Shown piece after piece: positions 43,631 through 53,165 of a stretch of DNA of 64,000 nucleotides. The notes under the pieces are model-generated. The model worked only from the letters and a program-made list of their open reading frames with translations, was not told the origin of the DNA and did no database searches. Source of the DNA: Thermoplasmata archaeon (GTDB lineage Archaea > Thermoplasmatota > Thermoplasmata > Lutacidiplasmatales > UBA184); the NCBI GenBank assembly GCA_021817245.1, contig JAKAVQ010000003.1:1-64000 (forward strand), written 5' to 3'. Each line of letters starts with the position of its first letter. Position 1 is the stretch's first letter. The translations under genes were made by a program, and so were the position numbers.

Positions 43631-45637
43631 TCAGTTCTCGGGAACGCCGGGAAGGATCGGCGACGGGGTCGGCCGGCCCTCGGGAACGTCCGGCGAGATC
43701 GTGTGGCGCCGCGCCCGGCCGAACGGGCGGAACGGCTGGCCGTTCCCCGAGTAGAACTTCGAGAAGTACTCGACGAAGATCAACCGCGCGCCCTGGATCC
43801 CCGGTTCGAAGACGCCGAGGATGACATTGAACGACTGGCCGACCACGAGGATGACGATGCCCGCGACGATCCCGGCGATCGTCCCCCCGAGGACGAGCCC
43901 GCTCCCGATCGAGTTGATCACGAGCGCGAGGATCACGCTCGCGAGCAGGATGCCGACGAGCCGCGTGTAGGAGAGGATGTGGCTCACGACCTCGATGAGC
44001 CCCATCATCCCCATCTGGAGGCCCTCGCCGCCGAGGAGGAGGGCCAGGCCGACGACCATGAGCCCGAGGTAGACGCCGAAGAGCGGGTGGGCGGAGAGCG
44101 AGGTCTGGTGGCGGATGACCGAGAGGCCGAAGAAGGCGACCCCGAAGGCGAAGGCGATCCCGCCGATCTTCCCGAGGACCCCGCGGGGGCGGTGATGGAA
44201 GAACTCCTTGAGCGCGCCGAAGGCGAATCCGAGGACGACCATCCCGAGGCCGACGTAGCCGGCGAAGAGGAGGAGGATCGGGACGCCGCTCCGCCCGGCC
44301 GGGTCGATCGGGGCCACGTAACCGGTGAGGAGGCCGAGGAGGTGGAAGCCGAAGAACTCGTCCCAGTAGAGGCCGAGGCCGATCGCGATCGCGCAGCCCG
44401 GAAGGAGCGCGTAGGCGAGCTGCTGCATCCCTTTAGGGCCCATGATCATCTTGACGAAATTGCGGCCGAACTTCGGGAGGAACCGGGCCCCTGGAAAGCC
44501 CGCGATCATCCACAGCGAGATGAGGAGGATCACGAGGCCGTAGCCGAAGTCGCCGAGCATGAAACCGAAGAAGATCGGGAAGGCGATCGAGAAGACGAGC
44601 GTCGGGTCCCACTCCGTCGCCTGGGGGAGGGAGTAGAACCGGACGAAGAACTCGAAGCGCCGGACGCCCTTCGGGTTGCTCATCAGCGTCGGCGGCTCCT
44701 CGTGCGTCGGCACGTCGTAGAAGTAGAGCCGCCCCGCCGTCACGGCCCCGAGGACCGACTTCAGGCGGTCGACGTCCCGGGCCGGGACCCACGCCTCGAG
44801 CGCGAAGGTTGCGCGGCTCGCGCCGAGCTTCGCGAGGACCTCCGACTTGCGGTTCTCGATCTCGAGCGCCTCGTCGATCGCCGCGACCGTCGGGTACCAT
44901 TCACGCGCGATCCTCCCGAGCCGGTCCGCGATCTCGCCGCGGCGGCGCTCGATCTCGTTGCGGCGGACCCGGAGCTGGTCGAGCTCCTCGGCCGTCGCGC
45001 CCGAGAGCGCGGGGATGGCGGTGAGGCGGACCCCACGGGCTTGGGCGAGGCGCCCGAGCGCGTCCGCGCCGGCGGGACGGCTCACGATGACGAACCGGAC
45101 GGTCTCCTCCGCCGGACCGACGAGGAACCGGGCGTCGGCCTCGGGCGGAAGCGAGCCCCGGAGCTCGGCGAACCCCTCGGCCGGGGCCTCGCCGTAGAAG
45201 GAGAGGTAGCTCGCGCTGCGCAGGTACTCCAACCGGTCGGGGTAGAAGGAGAGGTGCTCGAGCAGATCGGTCGTGTCGGCCGCGGCCTTGCGCTCGGTGA
45301 GGAGCCGGTCGTCCTCGCGCTTCAGCTCTCCGACTTCGGCATCGATCGGCACCCCGGCCGCCGCCCGGAAGACCTCGTCGAGCGAATCGAACCGGCGGGG
45401 GGCGACGTTCGGGGTCGCCGGGAGCGCGGAGAGCAGCCCCCGGAAGCGGAGCGTTTCGTCCCCGACGCGGCGGAGGGTTTCCGAACCCCGCTCGGGCCCG
45501 AGCTCGGCCATCGCCTCGGGCCGCAGCGGCTCGATCTGGGCGACGCGGAGGTCGTGGAGGGCGGTGAGCACCCGCTCCTCGTCCTCCCGCAGGCCGAGAA
45601 GGCCCAGCTTGACCATCCGGATCGGTCGGAGCGCCAT
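43631..45637 (-). CDS. atpI: A-type ATP synthase membrane subunit I (a subunit)
   Basis: A 668-aa protein. The N-terminal soluble part (about 1-330) folds as coiled arms contacting the stalk. The C-terminal half has seven or eight membrane helices, including the family signature PTLVFSIAFPIFFGFMLGDFGYGL and the proton-path helix LSYTRLVGILLASVIL, where the arginine would face the c-ring glutamate. It is the last gene of the F-A-B-D-x-H-I operon, 22 nt after atpH. This order differs from the usual archaeal cluster, which starts with H-I-K. Confidence 0.94.
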   Translation of the reverse strand: MALRPIRMVKLGLLGLREDEERVLTALHDLRVAQIEPLRPEAMAELGPERGSETLRRVGDETLRFRGLLSALPATPNVAPRRFDSLDEVFRAAAGVPIDAEVGELKREDDRLLTERKAAADTTDLLEHLSFYPDRLEYLRSASYLSFYGEAPAEGFAELRGSLPPEADARFLVGPAEETVRFVIVSRPAGADALGRLAQARGVRLTAIPALSGATAEELDQLRVRRNEIERRRGEIADRLGRIAREWYPTVAAIDEALEIENRKSEVLAKLGASRATFALEAWVPARDVDRLKSVLGAVTAGRLYFYDVPTHEEPPTLMSNPKGVRRFEFFVRFYSLPQATEWDPTLVFSIAFPIFFGFMLGDFGYGLVILLISLWMIAGFPGARFLPKFGRNFVKMIMGPKGMQQLAYALLPGCAIAIGLGLYWDEFFGFHLLGLLTGYVAPIDPAGRSGVPILLLFAGYVGLGMVVLGFAFGALKEFFHHRPRGVLGKIGGIAFAFGVAFFGLSVIRHQTSLSAHPLFGVYLGLMVVGLALLLGGEGLQMGMMGLIEVVSHILSYTRLVGILLASVILALVINSIGSGLVLGGTIAGIVAGIVILVVGQSFNVILGVFEPGIQGARLIFVEYFSKFYSGNGQPFRPFGRARRHTISPDVPEGRPTPSPILPGVPEN

Positions 45638-45659
45638 CGGTCGGTCCTGTCCCCGCCCT

Positions 45660-46019
45660 CTACTCCTCGAGGAGATCCCCGAGGACCGCCTTCAGGAGGC
45701 CGGCCGAGCGGTCGGAGCTCCGCGGAGCCGCGGCCCCGGTCGCCTGGGCGGCCTGGCGCTCGCCGTCGGCCACGATCTGCCGGGCCTCGACGTCGGCGGC
45801 GAGTCGGGCCCGCTCGACGGTCCGGGCATGATCGGCCTCCGCCTCGGCCCGCGCCGCAGCGACCGTGGCTCCCGCCTCCTCCTTCTGGCGGCGAAGGGTC
45901 GCCTCGCTCGCGCGCCGGGCGTCGGCGAGCCGGTGGTCCCAGTCGCTCTCGGCGTTCTTGATGCGTTTCAGCGCTTCGATCGTGCCGGCGTCGGACGCGG
46001 GCGTCTCGGAACTCGTCAT
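45660..46019 (-). CDS. ahaH: A-type ATP synthase peripheral-stalk subunit H
   Basis: A 119-aa protein dominated by a charged coiled coil (residues 12-90, for example RIKNAESDWDHRLADARRASEATLRRQKEE broken by alanine heptads). A short C-terminal helix GLLKAVLGDLLEE follows, typical of subunit H, the partner of subunit E in the stalk. The ATG overlaps the stop of a tiny membrane ORF by ATGA, implying coupled translation. Confidence 0.9.
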   Translation of the reverse strand: MTSSETPASDAGTIEALKRIKNAESDWDHRLADARRASEATLRRQKEEAGATVAAARAEAEADHARTVERARLAADVEARQIVADGERQAAQATGAAAPRSSDRSAGLLKAVLGDLLEE

Positions 46020-46141
46020 GGGAACCCCTTGTTGAGGAACGTGAACGCGAGGAGGAGGAAGACGGCGAGGGCGGCCAGCTTCACGGCGATGCTCACGGCC
46101 CAGATCGCGGAAAAGCGGCGGACGGCGTCGTTACGCGGCAA
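46016..46141 (-). CDS. Tiny single-helix membrane ORF between atpD and ahaH
   Basis: A possible 41-aa protein. After a basic start (PRNDAVRRFSAIW), one hydrophobic helix (AVSIAVKLAALAVFLLLAFTFL) is followed by NKGFP and a TGA overlapping the ahaH ATG. The TTG at 46141 overlaps the end of atpD; an internal GTG at 46096 would give 26 aa. It fills the whole gap between two subunit genes and has the codon use of its neighbours, so a small assembly or c-ring-associated peptide is plausible. No homologue is recognised. Confidence 0.5.
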   Translation of the reverse strand: MPRNDAVRRFSAIWAVSIAVKLAALAVFLLLAFTFLNKGFP

Positions 46142-46772
46142 CCCCGCCTCCCTCCTGCTCCATCTTCCGCTTGACCGCCTTCAGCATCGCGAACGAGTCC
46201 CTCTCCATCTCGTCGAATCGGAACTTGATGTAGCGCACCGTCGCCTCGAGGCGCGGGATCAGGACGTTCTCGATCGCGCTCGCCCGGCGCTTGGTCTTCT
46301 CGATCTCCTTCAGGAGCCGGCGGAGGGCGTTCTCCTTCTCGGCGATGTCGAGAACGACCTGGTAGATCCCCTGGAAATGGCGGATCGACTCCTGGACGCT
46401 CGTCGGCAGATCGAGGAGGGCGCCCGCGTCGGTCGGCGCGTAACCGCCCCGGTCGACCCGGGGGGTACGGACGCCCATCACGTTCTTCGTGGAGACCGCG
46501 ACCGGGCGCACGTCGGGCAGGAGCATCGAAATGTTCTCGAGCCGGGTCGGGCCCTCCATCATCTCCGCGTTGCGGATCGACTCGTAGCCCCGGGCGACGC
46601 GTTTCTGGAGGTCACCGCGCAGGCGGAGCGCCTCGCGCGAGATGGCGAAGAACTCCGCGATGAGCGCCGAGCGCTTCAGCTTGAGGAGGTTGAGGCCGCG
46701 CTTCGCGACCCCGATCCGCCGACGCGTGCGGAGCAGCTCGAGCCGCGTCGGGCGCACGTTCTCGATCGCCAC
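46131..46772 (-). CDS. atpD: A-type ATP synthase central-stalk subunit D
   Basis: A 213-aa protein forming the two-helix rotor shaft inside A3B3. The N-terminal helix starts with the typical VRPTRLELLRTRRRI, and the C-terminal helix has ENALRRLLKEIEKTKRRASAIENVLIPRLEATVRYI. The start is GTG at 46772, 25 nt after atpB. The last codons overlap the tiny membrane ORF. Confidence 0.94.
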   Translation of the reverse strand: MAIENVRPTRLELLRTRRRIGVAKRGLNLLKLKRSALIAEFFAISREALRLRGDLQKRVARGYESIRNAEMMEGPTRLENISMLLPDVRPVAVSTKNVMGVRTPRVDRGGYAPTDAGALLDLPTSVQESIRHFQGIYQVVLDIAEKENALRRLLKEIEKTKRRASAIENVLIPRLEATVRYIKFRFDEMERDSFAMLKAVKRKMEQEGGGVAA

Positions 46773-46797
46773 GATCTCCTCCCCCGCCGCGGCCGCT

Positions 46798-48228
46798 TCA
46801 GCTGCCGCCGACGGGCGGGTGGGCGCGGAACTGCTGAAGGTACTCCGGCCGGATCCGCTTGAGCTCGGAGTCGGGGAAGTCGGAGAGGATGTCCCAGGCG
46901 ATCGCGAGGCTCTGGTCGATCGTCCGGTCCTCGTCCGGGCGCTGGTTCACGAACTCCTTCTCGTACCGCTCGGCGGCCCGCAGGTAGATCCGGTCGGTGG
47001 CGCTCAGCGCCTCCTCCCCGACGATCGCCGAGAGCGCCCGCTGATCCTTCCCGGTCGCGTACGCGGCGAACAATTGGTCGGAGACCCCGCGGTGGTCCTC
47101 CCGGGTGCGGCCTTTGCCGATCCCGAGACTCATGAGGCGCGAGAGGCTCGGCAGCACGTCGATCGGGGGGTAGATCCCCTTCCGCTGGAGCTCCCGGCTC
47201 ACGTAGACCTGCCCTTCCGTGATGTAGCCGGTGAGGTCGGGGATCGGGTGCGTGACGTCGTCGGCCGGCATCGTCAGGATCGGGAGCTGGGTGATCGACC
47301 CCTTGCGGCCGTGGATCTTCCCGGCCCGCTCGTAGATCGTCGCGAGATCGGTGTAAAGGTACCCGGGGTAGCCGCGGCGACCCGGCACCTCTTCCCGCGC
47401 GGCCGAGACCTCGCGGAGCGCCTCGCAGTAGCTCGTCATGTCGGTGAGGATGACGAGGACGTGGAGGTTCCGCTCGTAGGCGAGGAACTCGGCGGCGGTG
47501 AGCGCCATCCGCGGCGTGACGACCCGCTCCATCGACGGATCGGAGGAGAGGTTCAGGAAGACGACGGCCCGCTCGAGCGCGCCGGTCGACTCGAACTCCT
47601 TCAGGAAGAAGTTCGCCTCCTCGCTCGTGATCCCCATCGCAGCGAAGACGACCGCGAACCCCTCGCTCGAGTCGCGCAGTTTCGCCTGGCGGACGATCTG
47701 GGCGGCGATCTGATTGTGCGGAAGTCCCGCGGCGGAGAAGATCGGGAGCTTCTGCCCGCGGACGAGCGTGTTGTTGACGTCGATCGTCGAGATCCCGGTC
47801 TGGATGAACTCGCTCGGCTCCTCCCGGGAGTACGGGTTCATCGCGCTGCCGACGATCTCGAGCCGGGTGTCGCTGACAATCTTCGGGCCGCCGTCCCGGG
47901 GCTCGCCGAGGCCGTTGAAGACCCGGCCGAGCATTTCGTCGGACACGGCGAGGGTCGCGACCTCGCCGAGGAACTTCACGCTCGTCTCCTCGACGTTGAT
48001 CCCCATCGTCGGTCCAAAGACCTGGACGATCGCAAGCCCTTTGCGAGAGTCGAGCACCTGGCCCTGGCGGCGCTCGCCGTTCGGGAGCGTGATCTCCACG
48101 ATCTCCCCGTAGGCGGCGTTCGCGACGTCGCGGACGAAGAGGAGCGGACCGGCGACGCGGTCGACGGTGCGGTAATCGATCGGGACCTCGGGGACCTCCT
48201 TCGGCGTGCGGGCGCCCTTCGTCGCCAT
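46798..48228 (-). CDS. atpB: A-type ATP synthase regulatory subunit B
   Basis: A 476-aa non-catalytic nucleotide-binding subunit. The P-loop position reads [16 protein letters not shown], the degenerate form expected for B. Other marks are [50 protein letters not shown] and the C-terminal RSLAI-type helix near [16 protein letters not shown]. It adjoins atpA without a gap and alternates with A in the catalytic hexamer. Confidence 0.96.
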   Translation of the reverse strand: MATKGARTPKEVPEVPIDYRTVDRVAGPLLFVRDVANAAYGEIVEITLPNGERRQGQVLDSRKGLAIVQVFGPTMGINVEETSVKFLGEVATLAVSDEMLGRVFNGLGEPRDGGPKIVSDTRLEIVGSAMNPYSREEPSEFIQTGISTIDVNNTLVRGQKLPIFSAAGLPHNQIAAQIVRQAKLRDSSEGFAVVFAAMGITSEEANFFLKEFESTGALERAVVFLNLSSDPSMERVVTPRMALTAAEFLAYERNLHVLVILTDMTSYCEALREVSAAREEVPGRRGYPGYLYTDLATIYERAGKIHGRKGSITQLPILTMPADDVTHPIPDLTGYITEGQVYVSRELQRKGIYPPIDVLPSLSRLMSLGIGKGRTREDHRGVSDQLFAAYATGKDQRALSAIVGEEALSATDRIYLRAAERYEKEFVNQRPDEDRTIDQSLAIAWDILSDFPDSELKRIRPEYLQQFRAHPPVGGS

Positions 48229-49983
48229 CTACGCACCTCCCACGGCGCCGACGGCCTGGAGCATCTCGGCCTCCAGCTGGTCGAACTGGTTCTTGAGGTC
48301 GGCCTCGGGGATCCACTTCATCCGGGAGAGCTTGGTGCGGACGGGGAGCTTCTGCAGCTGGGCGACGGTCGCCCCTTTCCCGATCGCGTCCTGCTCCCGG
48401 TCCCCGAAGGAGAGGATCGCGCGGAGCATCCGGAGCTGCTTCTGGATCGATGTGTAGGTGTCGACGTCGTCGAAGGCGCTCTGCTGCAGGTAGTCCTCGC
48501 GGAGCATCCGGGCGACGTCGAGCGTCGCCTTCTCCCGCTCGGGGAGCGCGTCGACGCCGACGAGCTGGACGATCTCCTGCAGCTCGGCCTCCTTCTGGAG
48601 GGTCTCGAGCGCCCGCTGACGCAGCTGGACGAACTCGCCCGAGAGCTGCTCCCGGTACCACGGCTCGAGGTCCTTCATGTACAGCGAGTAGCTTTGCAGC
48701 CAGTTGACGGACGGGAAGTGCCGACGGGACGCGAGGGAGGCGTCCAGGGCCCAGAAGACCCGGGCGACGCGCAGCGTGTTCTGGCTCACCGGCTCGGAGG
48801 TGTCCCCGCCGGGCGGCGACACCGCCCCCACGACGGTCACCGACCCCGTGCGACCCTCGGGGGAGAGCGTCACGACCCGGCCGGCCCGTTCGTAGAACTC
48901 GGCGATCCGCCGACCGAGGTAGGCGGGATATCCTTCCTCGCCCGGCATCTCCTCGAGCCGTCCGGAGATCTCGCGCATCGCCTCGGCCCAGCGGCTCGTC
49001 GAGTCGGCCATGAGCGCGACGTCGTAGCCCATGTCGCGGTAGTACTCGGCGATCGTGATGCCGGTGTAGACGCTCGCCTCCCGGGCCGCGACCGGCATGT
49101 TCGAGGTGTTGGCGATGAGGATCGTGCGCTCCATGAGCGGGCGCTTCGACTTCGGGTCCTGCAGGTTCGGAAAGGTCGCCAGCACCTCGGTCATCTCGTT
49201 GCCGCGCTCGCCGCAGCCGACGTAGACGACGATGTCGGAGTCGGCCCACTTCGCGAGCTGCTGCTGCAGGACCGTCTTGCCGCTCCCGAACGGCCCGGGA
49301 ATGCACGCCGTCCCGCCCTTCGCGACCGGGAAGAACGAGTCGACGATCCGCTGACCGGTGACGAGCAGGATCTCGGGCGGCAGCTTCTGCGCGACCGGGC
49401 GCGGGACGCGGACGACCCACTTCTGCGCGAGATACAGCGGCACCGCCCCGCCGGCCGTCTGGACCGAACCGATTGCGTCGCGGACGGTGTAGGCTCCGCC
49501 CTTGAGCTCCTTCAGGGTCCCGCGCACGCCGGGGGGGACCATGATCTTGTGGAGGATGAGCGCCGTCTCCTGGACGGTCCCGAGCACGGTGCCCGGCGTG
49601 ACCTCGCCTCCCACCTTCGCACTCGGGGCGAACGTCCACTTCGTGGTCGGGTCGAGCGGAGGCGCCGCGAGCCCGCGGGTGATGAAGTCGCCGACGCTCT
49701 TCTGGATGACGTCGAGCGGGCGCTGGACCCCGTCGTAGATCGACTTCAAGAGCCCGGGGCCGAGCTCGACGCTGAGGGCCTGACCGGTGTTCTCGACCGG
49801 GTCGCCCGGTCGGAGGCCGGTGGTATCCTCGTAGACCTGGACCGTCGCGGTCCCCCCGACCAGACGGATGATCTCCCCGACGAGGCCGAGCGAGCCCACC
49901 CGCACGACATCGTACATCTTCGCGTTGTCAAGACCCTCGGTGAGAACGACCGGACCGGAAACCCGCGCGACGACGCCTGCCAT
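48229..49983 (-). CDS. atpA: A-type ATP synthase catalytic subunit A
   Basis: A 584-aa catalytic subunit. The P-loop is [12 protein letters not shown] near residue 230, the A-type signature [31 protein letters not shown] follows, and the non-homologous bulge domain (about 110-190) typical of A/V enzymes is present. There is no intein, which is worth noting because this gene often carries one in archaea. It follows atpF by 11 nt. Confidence 0.97.
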   Translation of the reverse strand: MAGVVARVSGPVVLTEGLDNAKMYDVVRVGSLGLVGEIIRLVGGTATVQVYEDTTGLRPGDPVENTGQALSVELGPGLLKSIYDGVQRPLDVIQKSVGDFITRGLAAPPLDPTTKWTFAPSAKVGGEVTPGTVLGTVQETALILHKIMVPPGVRGTLKELKGGAYTVRDAIGSVQTAGGAVPLYLAQKWVVRVPRPVAQKLPPEILLVTGQRIVDSFFPVAKGGTACIPGPFGSGKTVLQQQLAKWADSDIVVYVGCGERGNEMTEVLATFPNLQDPKSKRPLMERTILIANTSNMPVAAREASVYTGITIAEYYRDMGYDVALMADSTSRWAEAMREISGRLEEMPGEEGYPAYLGRRIAEFYERAGRVVTLSPEGRTGSVTVVGAVSPPGGDTSEPVSQNTLRVARVFWALDASLASRRHFPSVNWLQSYSLYMKDLEPWYREQLSGEFVQLRQRALETLQKEAELQEIVQLVGVDALPEREKATLDVARMLREDYLQQSAFDDVDTYTSIQKQLRMLRAILSFGDREQDAIGKGATVAQLQKLPVRTKLSRMKWIPEADLKNQFDQLEAEMLQAVGAVGGA

Positions 49984-49994
49984 ACCTTACCTTC

Positions 49995-50333
49995 CTAGGA
50001 CGGAACCTGGAGCGTGACCCCGAGGACGCGCTTCGCGAGCGCGTTGATGCTCTCGACCTCGAACTCGCCGGTCGGGGTCGGGACGAACACCGCGAGGGGA
50101 TGGAGGGAGGCGTCCGCGCTCGCCCGCTGGGCCTCCGAAAGCCGGGCGCGGATCGACTGGCTTGCGATCACGAGGCTGAACCGGGACTCGCCCATCACGC
50201 GCAGGAACGCGTCGACGGCCGTTTCGGGCGTCACCTCGACGACGTCCCGGAGGCCGATCAGGCGGAACCCGATCGCGAGCTCGCGCTCCCCGAGCACGAC
50301 GGTCTCCCCCGGCTCCTTCGGCGTCTCGGGCAC
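49995..50333 (-). CDS. atpF: A-type ATP synthase subunit F
   Basis: A 112-aa Rossmann-like subunit of the central stalk. Marks are GERELAIGFRLIGLRDVVEVTPE, ESRFSLVIASQSI and a C-terminal PTPTGEFEVESINALAKRVLG. The GTG at 50333 has a strong TTAAATAG box 29 nt upstream, so the F-A-B-D-x-H-I transcript probably starts here without a leader. The first ten residues are hydrophilic. Confidence 0.9.
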   Translation of the reverse strand: MPETPKEPGETVVLGERELAIGFRLIGLRDVVEVTPETAVDAFLRVMGESRFSLVIASQSIRARLSEAQRASADASLHPLAVFVPTPTGEFEVESINALAKRVLGVTLQVPS

Positions 50334-50357
50334 GGCGTTGCCCGCGGGGTTCCGGCC

Positions 50358-50366
50358 TATTTAACG
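50358..50366 (-). promoter_or_regulatory. TATA box of the ATP synthase F-A-B-D-x-H-I operon
   Basis: GTTAAATAG on the minus strand is centred about 29 nt before the GTG of atpF, an almost ideal archaeal box. Confidence 0.65.
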
Positions 50367-50423
50367 CCTGCCCCGGGGCCCCCGCCGACCGGTCGGCGGT
50401 CGGCGACGGCGCGCGTGCTTCCG

Positions 50424-50702
50424 TCACTTGTAGGTCGAGTTGTGGACGTGGCCTTCGTCGTCGGTGATGAGGATGCACTCCCCCTCGCACTCGAAGAGGC
50501 AGGCCTCGCACACGATGCAGTCCGGGCCGTGCACCGAGACCGATTTCTCGCCGCGGAACTGGAACTTGGCGCCCACGGCCGGATCGTCGACCAGGTCCGG
50601 GAGCTGATCGCGGGGCCGCAGCTCGAAGACGTTCACCGGGCAGACGTCGCGGCAGTGCGAGCAGCCGGTGCACTTCCCAAGATCGATGTCGACCGTGACC
50701 AT
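50424..50702 (-). CDS. Ferredoxin-like 4Fe-4S protein
   Basis: A 92-aa protein with two cluster motifs, CTGCSHCRDVCPV near residues 11-22 and CIVCEACLFECEGEC near 62-76. The insertion between the motifs (about 40 residues) is longer than in short clostridial ferredoxins and resembles archaeal 7Fe or 2[4Fe-4S] ferredoxins. It could carry electrons to or from the Hyf-like complex or the molybdenum hydroxylase, but nothing in the sequence ties it to a partner. It is a monocistronic gene between atpF and a divergent glycosyltransferase. Confidence 0.9.
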   Translation of the reverse strand: MVTVDIDLGKCTGCSHCRDVCPVNVFELRPRDQLPDLVDDPAVGAKFQFRGEKSVSVHGPDCIVCEACLFECEGECILITDDEGHVHNSTYK

Positions 50703-50921
50703 GCGACGCGTCCCGGGCGGAACCAGACCCCGGGGTTCATTACGGCTCCGCCAGCGGGAGTCCGTGGCGCTCCGGGCGAGCGCGCGGGGCGATCGCCCGG
50801 GACCGTTCGGCCGCGTCGGGGTCGTTCTCCGGGGGCCCGGAGGGTTCTAGGCCGTCCAGGACAAAACGCTTTGAGCCGGCACGGCGCGCCCTCCCCCACA
50901 GGTACGGGAGAAACGCGTCGC

Positions 50922-52229
50922 ATGATCCACTGGATCGTCTTCGCCGCGATCTTCGCGGCCGGGCTCGTGCCGGTCGCCTACCTGCTCGCCAACGCCGCGC
51001 TCTCCCGACGTCGGGGGCGGGCCCGATGCGTCCCGGCCGCCCGACCGGCCGACATCACGATCGTGATCCCGGTGCACGCCGAGCGTCCCGAACGGTTCGA
51101 GGAGTGCCTCCGTTCGGCGGCCCGTCAGGGCGGCCCGGTCCGGGTCGTCGGCGACGGCTCGCTCGAGCCGTACCGGTCCCGGGCGCTTGCCGCGGGCGCG
51201 GAGTTCATCGCCCTCCCCAAGAACCTCGGCAAGAAGCGCGCGCTCGCGGCCGGGATCGCGACCGTGCGCACTCCGTACGTCCTCTTCGTCGACAGCGACA
51301 CCGTGCTCCCGGACGGGACGGCGCGGACCCTCTCGACGTACTTCGAGCCCGACGTCGGTGGGGTCGGGGCGAACCTCTACGTTCGGGAGAACGGCTCGGT
51401 CGCCGCGGGGTGCGCCGAGTTCGTCGAGCGGGCCCGGGAGGTCGTCCTCCGGGCGATGTCGTCGCGGGGAAACGTGCTGTACCTCGATGGCGCATGTACG
51501 ATGTACCGGACCGAGCTCGTCCTCCCGTTCGTGCTCTCCGCCGACTTCCAGGACCTGCGGGTCCTCGGCCGGCCGACGCGTCTCGGCGACGACTGGCTCC
51601 TCACCGACCACGTGCTGGCGGAGGGATACCGTACGGTGAAGGCGTACGAGGTCGGCGTCGTGACCCACCGACCGGAGGGGCTCGAGGAGTTCGCCCGCCA
51701 GAACGTCCGTTGGTCCCGTTCGAGCTGGATCCGGCTCGGGCGGTATCTCCGGGGAGAGGGGCCGGAGAACCCCGGTCTCTTCTATCGGTTCGAGCTCGCC
51801 GGCACCTACGCGCTGCCGCTCGTCGCGCTCGTGCTCGGCCTCCTCCGGCTGCCGCTCTACCTCCGGATCGCGGGACGGTTTCTCGCCGCGGCCCTCGACG
51901 CGGTCGGCGATGCGGTCACCCCGGTCGGCGGCGGGATTCCCGTCCACCTCTTCCGGCCGCTCTTCTCGCTCCAGATGATCGCCGGCCTCGTCGGTCTCGG
52001 TGCGTTCGCCACGGCGGTCGCGGTGCTGCTCCCGCCGGGGCGGCGCCTGCGGACCCTCGCGTACGGGACGCTCGGCGCCTCGGTCCTCTTCGCGAGCACG
52101 ATCTACGGGCTCTTCACCTTCTGGAAGGCGCCGAGCTGGCGCGGGCCCGGACCCCCGGCGACCGAAGGGGTCCCGGCGACGACCAGCCCGTCGACGCTCG
52201 GACGCTCCGGTCCGCTCGACGACCGCTAG
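50922..52229 (+). CDS. Membrane-bound family 2 glycosyltransferase
   Basis: A 435-aa protein. It has one N-terminal membrane helix, then a GT2 catalytic domain with ITIVIPVHAERPERFEECLRSA, the metal-binding VLFVDSDTVLPDG (DxD), LDGACTMYRTELV and DDWLLTDHVLAEGY. An acceptor motif region QNVRWSRSSW resembles the Q/RxxRW of processive synthases such as hyaluronan, chitin or cellulose synthase. Four or five C-terminal helices follow. It probably polymerises a surface sugar; the sugar is unknown. Confidence 0.88.
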   Translation: MIHWIVFAAIFAAGLVPVAYLLANAALSRRRGRARCVPAARPADITIVIPVHAERPERFEECLRSAARQGGPVRVVGDGSLEPYRSRALAAGAEFIALPKNLGKKRALAAGIATVRTPYVLFVDSDTVLPDGTARTLSTYFEPDVGGVGANLYVRENGSVAAGCAEFVERAREVVLRAMSSRGNVLYLDGACTMYRTELVLPFVLSADFQDLRVLGRPTRLGDDWLLTDHVLAEGYRTVKAYEVGVVTHRPEGLEEFARQNVRWSRSSWIRLGRYLRGEGPENPGLFYRFELAGTYALPLVALVLGLLRLPLYLRIAGRFLAAALDAVGDAVTPVGGGIPVHLFRPLFSLQMIAGLVGLGAFATAVAVLLPPGRRLRTLAYGTLGASVLFASTIYGLFTFWKAPSWRGPGPPATEGVPATTSPSTLGRSGPLDDR

Positions 52230-52266
52230 GACGGACCGGGAGAGCCGGTCGGCGGGCCCGGCGAGG

Positions 52267-52274
52267 GTTTAACC
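52267..52274 (+). promoter_or_regulatory. TATA-like box of the DUF72 gene
   Basis: GTTTAACC lies about 32 nt before the GTG at 52302. Confidence 0.45.
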
Positions 52275-52301
52275 GGCCCGCGGGCCTAGCCGTGCGGTCC
52301 C

Positions 52302-53078
52302 GTGAGCGACGTCCTCCTCGGTACCAGCGGCTGGGACTACCCGGAGTGGGTCGGACGGGTCTACCCGCCGCGGGGGGTTACCGACCGGCTCCGCTACTAC
52401 GCGAAGATGTTCCCGATTGTCGAGGTCAACTCGACGTTCTACCGGCTGCCTCCGCCGTCGGTCGCCGCGAGCTGGGTCCGCCGCACCCCGGCCCGGTTCC
52501 GCTTCGCGGCGAAGTTCCCCCAGTCGATCACGCACGACCTGAGGCTCGTCGGGGCCGAGGAGGAGCTCGCCCGCTTCCTTGAGGTGCTGAAGCCGATCCG
52601 CGATGCGGGGAAGTTCGTTGCCGCGCTCCTCCAGCTCCCTCCCTCGCTCCCGTTCGAGGCCGCGACCGTGCGTCGCTTCTTCGAGACGCTCCCGCGCGAC
52701 CTGCCGGTCGCCGTCGAGTTCCGCGAGCGCTCCTGGCTCGTCCCCGAGGCGTACGCGCTCCTTCGCGAGTTCGGGCTCGCGCACGCGATCGTCGACGGGC
52801 CGCACCTCCCGGTCGTCCTCGAGGTGACCGCGCCGTTCGCCTACCTACGCTGGCACGGCCACGGGAGCCCGCTGTGGTACGACTACCTCTATTCGACCCC
52901 CGAGCTCCTCGCCTGGGTCCCCCGCCTCCGTTCCCTCACCGAGAACGTCGCGACCGTCTACGGGTTCTTCAACAACCACTTCCGCGGGGATGCCGCCGTC
53001 AACTGCCGTACCCTCTCGGAGGAGCTCGGCCTCCCCCCGCCGGCGGGGAGCGGCCGCCTCGACGTAGAAGAGGGCTAG
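52302..53078 (+). CDS. DUF72 (YecE-like) TIM-barrel protein
   Basis: A 258-aa protein of the DUF72 family. Marks are LLGTSGWDYPEWVGRVYP, VEVNSTFYRLP, FRFAAKFPQSITHDLRL, QLPPSLPF, VAVEFRERSW, AYLRWHGHG and the C-terminal VYGFFNNHFRGDAAVN. The biochemical role is not established, although conserved acidic and aromatic residues line a barrel pocket. GTG start. Monocistronic by its flanking promoters. Confidence 0.93.
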   Translation: MSDVLLGTSGWDYPEWVGRVYPPRGVTDRLRYYAKMFPIVEVNSTFYRLPPPSVAASWVRRTPARFRFAAKFPQSITHDLRLVGAEEELARFLEVLKPIRDAGKFVAALLQLPPSLPFEAATVRRFFETLPRDLPVAVEFRERSWLVPEAYALLREFGLAHAIVDGPHLPVVLEVTAPFAYLRWHGHGSPLWYDYLYSTPELLAWVPRLRSLTENVATVYGFFNNHFRGDAAVNCRTLSEELGLPPPAGSGRLDVEEG

Positions 53079-53123
53079 AAACGGGCGGTTCTCGGGGCCG
53101 TTCCAACCTCTCCCGAACCGCCG

Positions 53124-53130
53124 CTTTAGA
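53124..53130 (+). promoter_or_regulatory. TATA-like box of the RecA-like/PolB cassette
   Basis: CTTTAGA lies about 38 nt before the ATG at 53166; a leader of around 10 nt would result. Confidence 0.4.
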
Positions 53131-53165
53131 GCGCTCCCGCCGCTGGATCCCGCGGAGGCCCCGAG

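Noticed and set aside
32577-49983. Inteins in nrdJ or atpA, common sites in archaea
   Set aside because: Both proteins are of normal length and the P-loop and active-site blocks are uninterrupted; the same holds for DP2.
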